A DNA stretch of 64,000 nt from an uncultured Lachnospiraceae bacterium. Lineage in GTDB: Bacteria; Bacillota; Clostridia; Lachnospirales; Lachnospiraceae. The notes beneath the pieces are model-generated. The model searched no databases. It was not told the origin of the DNA and saw only the letters and a program-made list of their open reading frames with translations. The position numbers and the translations under genes were made by a program. The stretch is taken from the NCBI GenBank assembly GCA_900551115.1, contig URUY01000002.1, forward strand, positions 1 to 64,000, given 5' to 3'. This document shows positions 51,148 to 60,912 of this stretch, piece after piece (within the stretch, counting starts at the first letter, position 1; every line of letters starts with the position of its first letter).

Positions 51148-51995
51148 AACGCCTTCTCCTTCAGTTCATCAAACATCTGTTTCAACCCCTGCTTCCAATC
51201 CAATTCGATTTCAATTCCATATTGTGACAGAACAGATAAATCTGCTATACAATTAGGCTCTCCGCCTTTTCTCATTGGCACCTTTCCCCAATTCAGAACG
51301 GATTTACTGCCTGTCAGTTCTGCCATGTACGAAACAATTTCTCTTATTGAAGGAGCCTGACCTGTACCAACCGGAATCTCCAGATATCCATTCCAGGATT
51401 CTCCGGCAATTTTTGTAATAACCCTGCACGCATCCTCTACATGTATAATGTCTCGGTTTTGCGTACCTTCCGTCAAATCAATCTCTTCATTTTTTAGCAG
51501 TTTATCAGCAACAAAAGCAATGAAACGGTCTTTGGGCTCATCTGCACCATAAAACATCTCCAGCTTCAGGTTTGCAAAGTTAATATTATGCTTCTTGCTG
51601 TAAAATCTTCCAAAATCTGAGAAGCATTTCTTGGAAACGCTATACATATTGAAATCATCCGGCAGCCCCGTACCGATAGTTATGAAGTTTTTAACTCCAA
51701 ATTTTACTGCCGTATTTAAAACACTAAGCGGAAAAGATATATTTGATTCAATCACATCATGGTATAACATCAAACCATGATCATAGGAACACGCCATATT
51801 TAACACTAAATCTATTGTTGTCTTTTCAAACACCTGCTCTATTGCAGCAATATCACTCTTTATATACTCCACACCTTCTACAGGAGCTTTAATGCTGCGC
51901 CTTGCCGTACAGTACACTTTTCCTGTTTCCCTTATAGCTTTTACAACCTTTTCTCCCAGGTACCCGGTACCTCCCAAAACCAAAATATTTTTCAT
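51144..51995 (-). CDS. NAD(P)-dependent SDR, CDP-abequose synthase-like
   Basis: The 283-residue protein has GGTGYLG (8-14), NMACSYDHGLMLYHDVIESNISFPLSVLNTA (about 67-97) and MYSVSKKCFSDFG with YxxxK. It resembles short ketoreductases that complete 3,6-dideoxyhexose synthesis. With the TPP enzyme nearby, it may reduce the branched acetyl chain, the role of YerF in yersiniose synthesis. This is one of two such reductases in the cluster. Confidence 0.65.
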   Translation of the reverse strand: MKNILVLGGTGYLGEKVVKAIRETGKVYCTARRSIKAPVEGVEYIKSDIAAIEQVFEKTTIDLVLNMACSYDHGLMLYHDVIESNISFPLSVLNTAVKFGVKNFITIGTGLPDDFNMYSVSKKCFSDFGRFYSKKHNINFANLKLEMFYGADEPKDRFIAFVADKLLKNEEIDLTEGTQNRDIIHVEDACRVITKIAGESWNGYLEIPVGTGQAPSIREIVSYMAELTGSKSVLNWGKVPMRKGGEPNCIADLSVLSQYGIEIELDWKQGLKQMFDELKEKAL

Positions 51996-52005
51996 CCTAT
52001 TTTCC

Positions 52006-52983
52006 TCAATTCACCAAACCGCTAAATCTCATTTTCGTTTTTCTGAAAAATTGCAGAACTTTTGTAGGTGTATACACCCAAAAGATGGTTTTCGCCCATA
52101 AACCGGGATAATGTTTCATGACCTTCCACACAATATTTTTCTGTTTCATATCCATGGTATTGTGATGTAATCTGAAAATTCTCACAAAATTAAATATCGT
52201 ATTCTTATAGGACAGATAACTGACTCGCTTAATCACATCATCACTGATATCCGCCAGTTTTTTCGCACTCTGCAGCAAATTATAGTAGCTTTGAAACCAG
52301 GTCTCATACAGACCATATCCTCCGGTATTTCCACCTCTGGCAGCAATCAACGGTCTGGCAGAAACATATAATTGCTCTTTAGGCTTCATCCCCATAATGG
52401 CAAACGCAATATAGGACTGCAGAAAATTCGTATTGCAATACTGTTCCAGATTATCAATTCTTTTTACAAGCTCCATTTTGTAGCAAAGCGCTGAAACGAA
52501 GGTTATATGTATCCCTATCTTCGCCAGAAGCTCCCCTGCATCCTCTGTATGCCAGTCTTCTTCAAGTCTGATTGCGCCGTTTTTTCTGTTTTCCGACACA
52601 TACCGGCCTTCAAAAGAACTGCAATTTAAAAACAAGAAATCCGGTTCCTTTTTTAAAAGCTGTGTAAGATATTGCAGAGAGTGGTCTTTCAGGATATCGT
52701 CATCAGACAGAATCAAAATATATTTTCCTTCTGCCCGCTCGAAGCATCTGCAAAAATTTCCGTCAGCTCCTACATTTACTTCGTTTCTGTAATACTTTAT
52801 CGGATGCTTTTCGCATATCTTCTTCATGAAGCTTTCCGTATCATCCGTTGACGCATTGTCTGAAACAAAAACCTCCACATTATCGTTTTTCTCTAACTGC
52901 GGTAATAAAACATTCAGGTTTTCTTCCAGATATTTTCTTCTGTTATAGGTAGGTATTGCTATAGTCAATAACTGCTGTTCCAT
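52006..52983 (-). CDS. Family-2 glycosyltransferase
   Basis: The 325-residue GT-A enzyme has LTIAIPTYNRRKYLEENLNVLLPQL (5-29), VFVSDNASTDDTESFMKK (about 38-55), and YILILSDDDILKDHSL (about 88-103) with the metal-binding DDD. It lies 10 bases upstream of the SDR gene. Donor and acceptor are unknown. Confidence 0.85.
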   Translation of the reverse strand: MEQQLLTIAIPTYNRRKYLEENLNVLLPQLEKNDNVEVFVSDNASTDDTESFMKKICEKHPIKYYRNEVNVGADGNFCRCFERAEGKYILILSDDDILKDHSLQYLTQLLKKEPDFLFLNCSSFEGRYVSENRKNGAIRLEEDWHTEDAGELLAKIGIHITFVSALCYKMELVKRIDNLEQYCNTNFLQSYIAFAIMGMKPKEQLYVSARPLIAARGGNTGGYGLYETWFQSYYNLLQSAKKLADISDDVIKRVSYLSYKNTIFNFVRIFRLHHNTMDMKQKNIVWKVMKHYPGLWAKTIFWVYTPTKVLQFFRKTKMRFSGLVN

Positions 52984-53004
52984 AATACCATCTCCAATAT
53001 ATTT

Positions 53005-54549
53005 CTATTTTGCCCCGATTCTTTTTATTTTTTTCTTCAATGCAGAAGTAAACATACCACATAATTCCCGCATTTCTTTATTTTTACAATTTAAAATCAA
53101 ATACATCACACCAACAATTCCTTCACACATTAACCCGCCCCACAGAAATTTCCCTATAGAAGCTTCCATATTCCATGTTCCATATATATAATTACATGCA
53201 ATTATATACAAAATAAAGCTCGCGGTATAATAAATATTTTTAAGCAAATATTTTCTATACCCTGCCTTTATTTCCGGAAAACAATATTTATACGTAATAA
53301 TGCCATATGCAAAAAAATTAAACACCTGCGCACACACCGTTCCAACCAAAACACCAGTTACTCCTAACTTAAAAACTAATAATAGTGATATTCCCAAATT
53401 CATTCCAGTGGAAATACTGAGAACATGCCTGTTTTGTTTAAATAATCCCTTAGCAGAAATATAGTCAGTACATACTCCCTGCAACATAGTAAGAAATAAA
53501 TCAGCAATCAGCAAAACCTTTATACTAGAGGACAGGATATATCTTTTTCCTATCCACATAGACACAAAATCATCAATTAATACAAAAGTTGGCACAAGCA
53601 GAACGATTGTTATCAGGTATCTTAAGTGCAAATATATATTAAATTTCTTCTCCTGATGTTCATTCGCTTCATTTTCAGTCAGGTAATTTCCAATAATCGG
53701 TATCATTGGACTTAGAATGCTGTTGATTAGCATACGCAAGTTTGTTGTAATAGTGGTATAATTACCCAGTCCGGCCACCTTAACAGTCCCGACAAATGAA
53801 GAAATCAATAAGTTATCTGTAGAAGAATATACATAAGATGCCAAACGTCCAATAGAAATTTCTTTTACATCCTTAAGTATTCTTCTGGCATACGCTTTAT
53901 TGAATGGTTCTTTTTTAATAAACGGATATTTTTTTCGACAAATGCAATGTATTATGATATTAGACGCATATACTTGTACGATTTGCAACAGGAGATATGC
54001 CACATAGCTATGGCATGTCACTATCACCACAATCTGGGCTGTCTTAAACACAAAATTCATAATGGTATCTACTACCCTATATATATACTCCTTTTGATCT
54101 GCATATAGGATAGTCCTCCTGTACGCAAGAAAATAAGTGCAAGTAGAAGACATAGCTTGCAGTAAGAAAAAAATATAAATATCTTTTGTAGCATCAATAT
54201 CCTTTAAAATATATTTCAAAAACGGAAGCAATAAGACTGAAGCAACGCAAAAGAATATTCCAATCATTCGATAAATAGTCTTGTATATATTAACTATATC
54301 GCTGATTTCTTTTTCATTTTTTTCAGCTACAGGACGATATAAATGAAACGACACTGCATTTTGAAAGCCCAATTCAGCTAATGAAAGCGTGGATAACACA
54401 GATGCAAAAGTCCCATTCAGCCCTAAAATTTCTTCACCAATGAATTGAATAAAAACCTTCCTTGATATTATTTGTAAGATTAAAGAAGCACTTTGACTCA
54501 TCAACCCTATTATGCCGCTTTTTACTGCAATCTGCTTTCTGCCACTCAT
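53005..54549 (-). CDS. wzx: Polysaccharide flippase (Wzx, MATE/MOP-type)
   Basis: The 514-residue protein has about 12-14 membrane segments and a basic C-terminus. SGIIGLMSQSASLILQIISRKVFIQFIGEEILGLNGTFASVLSTLSLAELGFQNAVSFHLYRPVAEKNE is typical of the N-terminal half of Wzx. It moves lipid-linked repeat units across the membrane. Base composition is markedly more AT-rich here (53-56 kb) than in the neighbours, as usual for transferred O-antigen-type genes. Confidence 0.88.
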   Translation of the reverse strand: MSGRKQIAVKSGIIGLMSQSASLILQIISRKVFIQFIGEEILGLNGTFASVLSTLSLAELGFQNAVSFHLYRPVAEKNEKEISDIVNIYKTIYRMIGIFFCVASVLLLPFLKYILKDIDATKDIYIFFLLQAMSSTCTYFLAYRRTILYADQKEYIYRVVDTIMNFVFKTAQIVVIVTCHSYVAYLLLQIVQVYASNIIIHCICRKKYPFIKKEPFNKAYARRILKDVKEISIGRLASYVYSSTDNLLISSFVGTVKVAGLGNYTTITTNLRMLINSILSPMIPIIGNYLTENEANEHQEKKFNIYLHLRYLITIVLLVPTFVLIDDFVSMWIGKRYILSSSIKVLLIADLFLTMLQGVCTDYISAKGLFKQNRHVLSISTGMNLGISLLLVFKLGVTGVLVGTVCAQVFNFFAYGIITYKYCFPEIKAGYRKYLLKNIYYTASFILYIIACNYIYGTWNMEASIGKFLWGGLMCEGIVGVMYLILNCKNKEMRELCGMFTSALKKKIKRIGAK

Positions 54550-54577
54550 TTCATATTTCCTTTTATATTTGTACTTT

Positions 54578-55318
54578 TCAGTTCAGAGCATTATCGTATA
54601 ATACTTTTAACACAAAAATTGTATTTACATGGGTATTTACATGGGTATCTGCAAAGACTGTATACCCTTTTTCTTTCAATAATTTGTCTATATCTGTAGC
54701 ACCATGTTTCACCGAATTATGTCTACAGTTTTCAACACAGATAACCTCTGGTGCGTATAAATCATAATTTAAGTTTTTCAAAATATCAAAATCCAACCCT
54801 TCCACATCAATAGACAGCAGATTGCATTTTCCATACCTTTCCAAAACCGTATTAATACCCAGGACGTCTATCATCACTTCCTTCATCAACAAATACCCCT
54901 CAGCTTCGTAGTTTTTCATCTCGGTTTCGCTAAACGTATTCAAGGTATTATCACTCATCATATAGTATACCATCTTGTTATCTGTTTCACTTCCTACTAT
55001 ACCCGCCTGTAACACAATATCTCTTTTCCTAACCATACGAATTTTTTCACATAATTCCGGATTAGGTTCTATCAACATGCCTTTTGATTTGTCAGCAAAC
55101 ATAGTATAAAACAGATATGTATTACTAAATCTTCTAGGGTCATTAGCTCCAATATCAAGATATGATATTAAAGGCATCTTTAAAATATCAAACAATAATA
55201 TCTTTAATAATATATCTTCACCATTCTGTGAGAAACTCATTTTGCAATCAATGTGTTTTGCACCTTTACCTATAAACCGCTCAAATATATTTCTCAAAAA
55301 ATTCTTCAGTTTTCGCAT
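54578..55318 (-). CDS. FkbM-family methyltransferase
   Basis: The 246-residue protein shows FSQNGEDILLKILLFDILKMPLISYLDIGANDPRRFSNTYLFY (about 29-70), with the S-adenosylmethionine loop DIGAND, and VLQAGIVGSETDN and LLSIDVEGLDFDILKNLNYD further on. This is the FkbM pattern; relatives methylate sugar hydroxyls of exported glycans. A 12-bp duplication gives THVNTHVN near the C-terminus. Confidence 0.8.
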   Translation of the reverse strand: MRKLKNFLRNIFERFIGKGAKHIDCKMSFSQNGEDILLKILLFDILKMPLISYLDIGANDPRRFSNTYLFYTMFADKSKGMLIEPNPELCEKIRMVRKRDIVLQAGIVGSETDNKMVYYMMSDNTLNTFSETEMKNYEAEGYLLMKEVMIDVLGINTVLERYGKCNLLSIDVEGLDFDILKNLNYDLYAPEVICVENCRHNSVKHGATDIDKLLKEKGYTVFADTHVNTHVNTIFVLKVLYDNALN

Positions 55319-55334
55319 GGTATTTCTCCTTTAA

Positions 55335-56222
55335 TTAATTATCTACCATAATCCAGTCCGGATGTCCAAATGGAGCTTTCATAGTTTCCACATGTGACTT
55401 TGGTGATATTACAATCTTTCCATCATTTTGATTTAGAAAAGCCGCCCATCTGCTATACGTGCTGTTCGCAATTATATTGTGCTTACACATACTCATTAAC
55501 TGCATATCAATGTAGGCATGAATTCCTGTATTGCCCTCCACAAATACCTTGTTCTGTAAATAAGAAAATTCCTGTTTTACATATTCTGTATCATCAGAAA
55601 AAATATAATAGACAGGATTTTCAATTCTATTTTCAATGATTTCAAAACATTTTTTATAATATTCACTATTCAGTGTCGGCATCCCTGTTGATAAATAATC
55701 TCCTCTCCTCACATGGACACTTACTGAATTTGTAGTTTTAATCATTTCACTTACTTCTATATTTTTTCCACTAAGAGGCTGTTTAAATGTAAAATCATTA
55801 ATTATCTCCTCCCAAATATCATCCCAGTAACGATACGACCAATTTCCCACGAAAATGTATGACTTAAGCGGATTCATCGCAAATATTTCATCAAAGTACG
55901 CCGAAGGATCTTCTGCCAATATCCAACTATCTTTAACTCCCATTACATTTCTTCTTATGTTATTCAAAAAAGAATACATTCCTCTATGTTTTATTCCATA
56001 AGGAACTGTATCCGCCAACCTTTGAATTTGCTCCAGCGGAGCTTCTTCTTTTTGTATACCAAACACATAATCCAATTCATAACCATTATGCATACAGGCT
56101 CTGAGTAAATGAAAAATATCCATCTTTATATTTACTGATGGATAATGATGCTTTAATGCTTTGTAAAAAGCATATTGTTCCATTTGGGAACCAAGTCCAC
56201 CAAAAAAACTAACAATAAACAC
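55335..56222 (-). CDS. Alpha-1,2-fucosyltransferase (family 11)
   Basis: The 295-residue protein begins MFIVSFFGGLGSQMEQYAFYKAL, has SVHVRRGDYL (168-177), the HxRRxD motif of alpha-1,2/1,6-fucosyltransferases, and YYIFSDDTEYVKQEF and NIIANSTYSRWAAFL later on. It moves fucose from GDP-L-fucose to a sugar acceptor. The Fkp enzyme at 14416 would make that donor, although the two genes lie on opposite sides of the injection-system island. Confidence 0.88.
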   Translation of the reverse strand: MFIVSFFGGLGSQMEQYAFYKALKHHYPSVNIKMDIFHLLRACMHNGYELDYVFGIQKEEAPLEQIQRLADTVPYGIKHRGMYSFLNNIRRNVMGVKDSWILAEDPSAYFDEIFAMNPLKSYIFVGNWSYRYWDDIWEEIINDFTFKQPLSGKNIEVSEMIKTTNSVSVHVRRGDYLSTGMPTLNSEYYKKCFEIIENRIENPVYYIFSDDTEYVKQEFSYLQNKVFVEGNTGIHAYIDMQLMSMCKHNIIANSTYSRWAAFLNQNDGKIVISPKSHVETMKAPFGHPDWIMVDN

Positions 56223-56240
56223 GTGCTTTCCTCCTTTTGC

Positions 56241-57011
56241 TTACCATGCTTTCCAAGGTGCTTTTTGCTTTTTCCACAAATCGTCAAGTGCATCCTTCTC
56301 CCTTTTTGTATCCATGCACTGCCAGTATCCGTCATGCTTAAATGCAACAAGCTCACCTTTTTCCCCTATTAATTCCAACACGTCTCTTTCCAGTACCGTA
56401 TCATCATCTTTTATATAATTAAATATCTGAGGCTCAAGCACCATGTAGCCGCCATTTATTCTGCCGTTGTCCTGCGTACTCTTCTCACGGAAACTCTGTA
56501 TACACCCATTATCAGCAATATCAAGCACTCCAAAACGCTGCCCTATATTAACCGCTGTAATGGTTGCCATTTTCCCATGTGCAAGGTGGAATTTTTCCAG
56601 TTCATTTATGTCTACATCACAGACGCCATCCCCATATGTAAGCATAAATGTCTCATCACCCACATATTTTTGTATTCTTTTAACACGGCCTCCTGTCATG
56701 GTATCCAACCCGGTATCCACCAGCGTTACTTTCCATTCTTCAGAAAAATTATCATGCACTATCATGTTATTATTTTTCAGGTCAAAGGTCACATCACTGT
56801 TATGCAGGTAATAATCTGCGAACCATTCCTTGATAACATGCTGTTTGTATCCGCAGCAGATAATAAACTCATTATACCCATAATGAGAATATTCTTTCAT
56901 AATATGCCACAATATGGGCTTATCCCCTATTTCTATCATCGGCTTTGGCTTTAAAAAGCTTTCTTCACTGATTCTCGTTCCATAGCCGCCTGCCAAAATG
57001 ACTACCTTCAT
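56241..57011 (-). CDS. rfbF: Glucose-1-phosphate cytidylyltransferase
   Basis: The 256-residue protein has MKVVILAGGYGTRISEESFLKPKPMIEIGDKPILWHIMKEYSHYG at the start, the nucleotidyltransferase signature with the RfbF-typical long loop, then FIICCGYKQHVIKEWF and LTYGDGVCDVDI. It makes CDP-glucose, the entry compound for RfbG and RfbH. The gene overlaps its upstream neighbour by 4 bases. Confidence 0.92.
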   Translation of the reverse strand: MKVVILAGGYGTRISEESFLKPKPMIEIGDKPILWHIMKEYSHYGYNEFIICCGYKQHVIKEWFADYYLHNSDVTFDLKNNNMIVHDNFSEEWKVTLVDTGLDTMTGGRVKRIQKYVGDETFMLTYGDGVCDVDINELEKFHLAHGKMATITAVNIGQRFGVLDIADNGCIQSFREKSTQDNGRINGGYMVLEPQIFNYIKDDDTVLERDVLELIGEKGELVAFKHDGYWQCMDTKREKDALDDLWKKQKAPWKAW

Positions 57012-57658
57012 TTTCTTTCCTCCTTATTACCGGTCTTTTTAGGAAACCAGCTAATATCCGCGTTTTCAATATCCTCATACAGTTCTTTTTCATGCTGTCT
57101 GATAATATCTTCTGTCAGTTTGGAAAAGTCACAGCCACATAATTCCAGTCTACGCTCCTCGCTGCACCGGTATTTTATCAGCTTTGCCGGATTTCCCCCA
57201 ACAACAGCATAGGGCGGAATGTCTTTTACCACGATACTTCCGGCTGCTATAACAGCTCCCTGACCTACATGCACACCGGACAGAAAGAGAACATTTTCTC
57301 CAATCCAGACGTCATCTTCTACTATAATATCACCTTTATTACCTGTATCCAATTGTTTTTTCAAAATATTGTTGCGGAAGGGATAGGTGCTTACAGTATG
57401 ATAATCATGCTCGCCGCCCGTCAGAAACTTAACACTTGACGCAAGGGAACAGTATGCTCCAATTTTGATATTACAGTTGTTGCTTCCAAAATTGACCACA
57501 TGTAAAGGACCATATGTATTTTTACCGACAAACACCTTTTCTGCATCAAATATATTGACTGCATAGGTGCTGTTATTTTCGTTTTTCTCTCTCCACTGCT
57601 TTCTGAAACGGCTTAGTCTCTGTTTATCCTTGAGAAGCTTTGTTATCCTTTTAAGCAC
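57008..57658 (-). CDS. CatB-like hexapeptide O-acetyltransferase
   Basis: I choose the GTG at 57658 (read as VLKRITKLLKDKQR), because AAGGAG lies 8 bases upstream. An ATG at 57682 in the same frame lies inside the upstream gene's end and has no such site. The 216-residue protein has the left-handed helix repeats of the family: KIGAYCSLASSVKFLTGGEHDYHTVSTYPF, DVWIGENVLFLSGVHVGQGAVIAAGSIVVKDIPPYAVVGGNPAKLIKYR. It acetylates a sugar of the repeat unit. The start overlaps the stop of the glycosyltransferase gene by 8 bases. Confidence 0.8.
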   Translation of the reverse strand: MLKRITKLLKDKQRLSRFRKQWREKNENNSTYAVNIFDAEKVFVGKNTYGPLHVVNFGSNNCNIKIGAYCSLASSVKFLTGGEHDYHTVSTYPFRNNILKKQLDTGNKGDIIVEDDVWIGENVLFLSGVHVGQGAVIAAGSIVVKDIPPYAVVGGNPAKLIKYRCSEERRLELCGCDFSKLTEDIIRQHEKELYEDIENADISWFPKKTGNKEERK

Positions 57659-58757
57659 AATTTCGTCTCCTTTTTCTCTCAAACTGATACTTCTTCAGCT
57701 TATTTCCCACGATTGCCTTCAAATACCTGACTTTTTTATACAGAACTGCTGCATATACTCTGTTCCCGGCAAGCAGCCTCTTTTCTACCGTATAGCGCTG
57801 TGCAAGAGGACAGCGGGGCTCATCCGCCAGCGCCGCTTTCATCTCTTCATCCTTTATATATCTCTGCAAAAGGCGGCACGCTTTTATTATTTTATGATGC
57901 CCCCACATTGCCTCATTATCCAACAGATTGAGAATGAATTCCTGTCGTACCCCGGTATAATACGCCTGTAACTCTTCTGCGGTACAAATACCATGTTTAA
58001 CCAGAATATCCGTACGGTACTCGTAATATTTGCGCATTTTTGATGCATGCTCCACCGAATATTTCCCCCTGCGCGTGCGGGAATCCGGATTCTGCCGCCA
58101 GTAGTATCCTGCTTCTGTCATGGTAATCACTGACCCTGCATAATTAAGCGTATCCAGTACAAACAGCAAGTCATCCTCTATTGCCATAAATCTCTTAAAA
58201 ACAATACCATGCTCCTTTACAAGAGACCTGCGTATCACTGCCGCCCAGATATGCCCGATATAAGAAACGATTTCTCCTTCGTCTCCGGCATACCGGGTAA
58301 TCAGCTTACGGATAAAAATATCCGAAACTTCATGCTCATTAAAATGACCGGCCTTCCACACCGTATCGCAATCCCAGCTTTTTCCGTTATCGTTAAAACA
58401 TTTTGTAGAAAACAGCGCCATATCGGCATTTGCCGCTTTTGATTTTTTTATCGCCGTTTCCAGCACTCCGGCATCCAGGATATCATCCTGGTCAGCAAAA
58501 AACAGATATTCACCCTCTGCCGCCTGCAAGCCATAATTTCTGGCGCTTACAATACCCCCGTTTTCTTTCTTAAGATACCGAATCCGCCCATCTCTTTCCT
58601 GATATGACCTGATGATTTTTTCACTTCCGTCAAGCGAGCCGTCATTTACCAAAAGAATTTCAACAGAAATATCCTTTATGGAACAGATACTGTCCAACAG
58701 CTCCGCCAGATATTTTTCTCCGTTGTAAACAGGCACAATAATACTTAATTCCATCAT
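57651..58757 (-). CDS. Family-2 glycosyltransferase
   Basis: The 368-residue protein has LSIIVPVYNGEKYLAELLDSI (4-24), LLVNDGSLDGSEKIIRSY (about 36-53) and YLFFADQDDILD (about 89-100). A conserved C-terminal helical part and basic tail (RRRRNC-type) suggest membrane contact. It is a typical single-domain enzyme of polysaccharide clusters. The ATG at 58757 is followed directly by another ATG. Confidence 0.85.
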   Translation of the reverse strand: MMELSIIVPVYNGEKYLAELLDSICSIKDISVEILLVNDGSLDGSEKIIRSYQERDGRIRYLKKENGGIVSARNYGLQAAEGEYLFFADQDDILDAGVLETAIKKSKAANADMALFSTKCFNDNGKSWDCDTVWKAGHFNEHEVSDIFIRKLITRYAGDEGEIVSYIGHIWAAVIRRSLVKEHGIVFKRFMAIEDDLLFVLDTLNYAGSVITMTEAGYYWRQNPDSRTRRGKYSVEHASKMRKYYEYRTDILVKHGICTAEELQAYYTGVRQEFILNLLDNEAMWGHHKIIKACRLLQRYIKDEEMKAALADEPRCPLAQRYTVEKRLLAGNRVYAAVLYKKVRYLKAIVGNKLKKYQFERKRRRNCA

Positions 58758-58785
58758 TCTTTGTCCTTACCCATTCCGCCTCCGG

Positions 58786-59862
58786 CTATCCCCGGCATAT
58801 TTCTGCAAACCACTTTTCGCAAATGCTTTTCTCTGAATATGCCTCTTTTACATATTCTGCCTTTTTCCCTATTTCTTCGGCTCTCTCTGTATCCTGCGCC
58901 ATAAACTCCATAGCTTCTGCCAACCTCTGCTCATCCCCCACAGGTACCAATAATCCGTTCTCCTTGTCCTGTATCAGCATAGCGGAGCCTCCTATGGGAC
59001 AATCCGTGGAGATGACCGGAACACCAAGCGCCATCGCTTCCATCAGGGAATTGGAAATTCCTTCAAAATCCGAGGACAGCACATACATGGCAGCGTTTTG
59101 TATTTTTTCCTTTACATCAGACGCAAAACCTGCAAAGACCACCTTTTCCGCTATTTCAAGGCTTTCTGCGAGCTGACGCAGCTCCTCCTGTAAAAATCCC
59201 TGTCCGTACAAAACCAGTCTGTACTCAGGATAGCATTCAGAAAAATGCCGAAATGCGCGTAAAAGCAGTTTGTGATTTTTCTGCGGCTCCAATCTGCCAA
59301 CTGCTACGATATCCTTGTTTCTTGTTCCAAAAAAACTGCGTTCCATCCCTCCTGTAAGAGGATTGGGTATCACACTTCCTTTTTTAGCAATAGCATCGGG
59401 AAAACACAGCCTTGCCATCTCTGTCTGAAAAATCAGCGCATCCGCCATGCGATAAAGCATATTGCGGACCTGTGGATAAGAACACTGATTGGGGTCGTTT
59501 CGCTCTGAAATAATCAATCTGCATGGCAGGCCCATATGTGCCAGAAGTGAAAATAAGTTAGTTGACGTTCCAAAGGAGACCACTACTTGATTTTTTTCCT
59601 GTTTGAAATACCTGCGTAAGTCTAAAATACGCTTTATACGCTTTATCGGGCTTCCCCCGGTTCTTTTCCCAATAGCCTGTACCGCAACAGACTCCTCAAG
59701 GTCGTATGCCACCTCGTCTCTCGATGTCATCAGAATCGTCACTGCGCACCCCTTTTTACTCAGATAATTCGCTAATACCGCAATTACCCGTTCTGTTCCG
59801 CCCCCTGACATTCCTGCCGTGACAAATATAATTTTCCTGCTCTTCATCAATTCATTTCCCAT
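58786..59862 (-). CDS. Glycosyltransferase family 4
   Basis: The 358-residue GT-B enzyme shows GMSGGGTERVIAVLANYLSKKG (about 13-34), VAVGRLEPQKNHKLLLRAF (about 186-204) and SDFEGISNSLMEAMALGVPVISTDCPIGGSAMLI (about 274-307). It resembles the enzyme at 38557 and is cytoplasmic. The sugar donor is unknown. It lies between the glycosyltransferase at 57651 and the surface acetylation genes. Confidence 0.85.
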   Translation of the reverse strand: MGNELMKSRKIIFVTAGMSGGGTERVIAVLANYLSKKGCAVTILMTSRDEVAYDLEESVAVQAIGKRTGGSPIKRIKRILDLRRYFKQEKNQVVVSFGTSTNLFSLLAHMGLPCRLIISERNDPNQCSYPQVRNMLYRMADALIFQTEMARLCFPDAIAKKGSVIPNPLTGGMERSFFGTRNKDIVAVGRLEPQKNHKLLLRAFRHFSECYPEYRLVLYGQGFLQEELRQLAESLEIAEKVVFAGFASDVKEKIQNAAMYVLSSDFEGISNSLMEAMALGVPVISTDCPIGGSAMLIQDKENGLLVPVGDEQRLAEAMEFMAQDTERAEEIGKKAEYVKEAYSEKSICEKWFAEICRG

Positions 59863-59904
59863 ACTCCGGCACCTTTCCGATACGGCTCATTTACGCATAT
59901 CCTT

Positions 59905-60903
59905 TTACTGATAAATCCGCAGAATATCTTTATTATCCTCTAAAAACTGTCTGGTAAATACCTTTGCTCCAATTTCATTAAAATGGTCCGTATCCCGATA
60001 TAATCTATAATCGCTTAAAAACCTCTCGTCACCTGTATAATCCAGATAAGTAACATCATACTGCTCACAGATACCTTTTATATCCGTATAGAATTTTTCC
60101 ATAAATTCATCTGTAAATCCTTCATAATGGCAGGGGAGCGTAGGAACTGTCACCAAAATTATCTGGATATCCTTCTCTTTGCATTTTTCAATCATGTGAA
60201 TCAATGCTTCATATTGCAAGCCAAGCTCCTGCATGCCGCTCTGCTGCATAAAAGATTCTGCCCGGCGTTTTCCCTCGGCAATCATCTCAGCTTCACTAAA
60301 GCCGTCCAATACCTGCGTGGGTTCTCCTGACAGCTTGTCCTGACTGCTGCCTGTTTCTTCCCTTTCCGCTATCTTCTCTTCCGTAAAGAGCGCAAACAAT
60401 TCTTTTTCTACATTATCTATGGCATTCTGCCTGTTTCCCAATATGGGAAAAATCTGATATTGTATCATATCCTTTATATTCCATTGCAAAATATATTTGG
60501 GAGGCAGTACCTGATAATACCGTGTGATATTGGTAGTGTATGGCGGTTCAGCAGGTTCCTGTTCATAAAGTGATTTGAACATAACATCCACAACTACCGT
60601 TGTGTTTTCATCAAAGCATTCAAAATAATAATCAAAAAGGGCGGCATCATATACAAGGGTCTGAGAACCCAAACCCATATTGAAGCCTGTAAACTCCCGC
60701 TCATATTCTTCCCAGTCAAACGCCAGCGTACTATGGGAAGCTCCAAAATTGACAATATCGATATGCTCCGGCACATTATGAAATTTAGACATGTCATTTA
60801 AATCAGCATAGTATTCCGTATTAACATAAAGTAAATTGACCACACACAGCATAACGCCAAGACAAATGATTGCACAGCCGATTTTCAAAATAAACTTTTT
60901 CAC
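59905..60903 (-). CDS. SGNH-type surface protein, partner of the MBOAT acyltransferase
   Basis: The 332-residue protein has one N-terminal membrane segment (about 5-26) and an extracellular domain. DIVNFGASHSTLAFDWEEY (about 50-68) places a Ser in a GxSHS block, and YRDTDHFNEIGAKVFTRQF (about 302-320) supplies the Asp and His, as in AlgX/AlgJ and DltD-like proteins. The neighbouring gene at 60913 encodes a MBOAT, so the pair should transfer acetyl groups to an exported glycan. The gap between them is 9 bases. Confidence 0.75.
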   Translation of the reverse strand: MKKFILKIGCAIICLGVMLCVVNLLYVNTEYYADLNDMSKFHNVPEHIDIVNFGASHSTLAFDWEEYEREFTGFNMGLGSQTLVYDAALFDYYFECFDENTTVVVDVMFKSLYEQEPAEPPYTTNITRYYQVLPPKYILQWNIKDMIQYQIFPILGNRQNAIDNVEKELFALFTEEKIAEREETGSSQDKLSGEPTQVLDGFSEAEMIAEGKRRAESFMQQSGMQELGLQYEALIHMIEKCKEKDIQIILVTVPTLPCHYEGFTDEFMEKFYTDIKGICEQYDVTYLDYTGDERFLSDYRLYRDTDHFNEIGAKVFTRQFLEDNKDILRIYQ

Positions 60904-60912
60904 GCATTTCTC

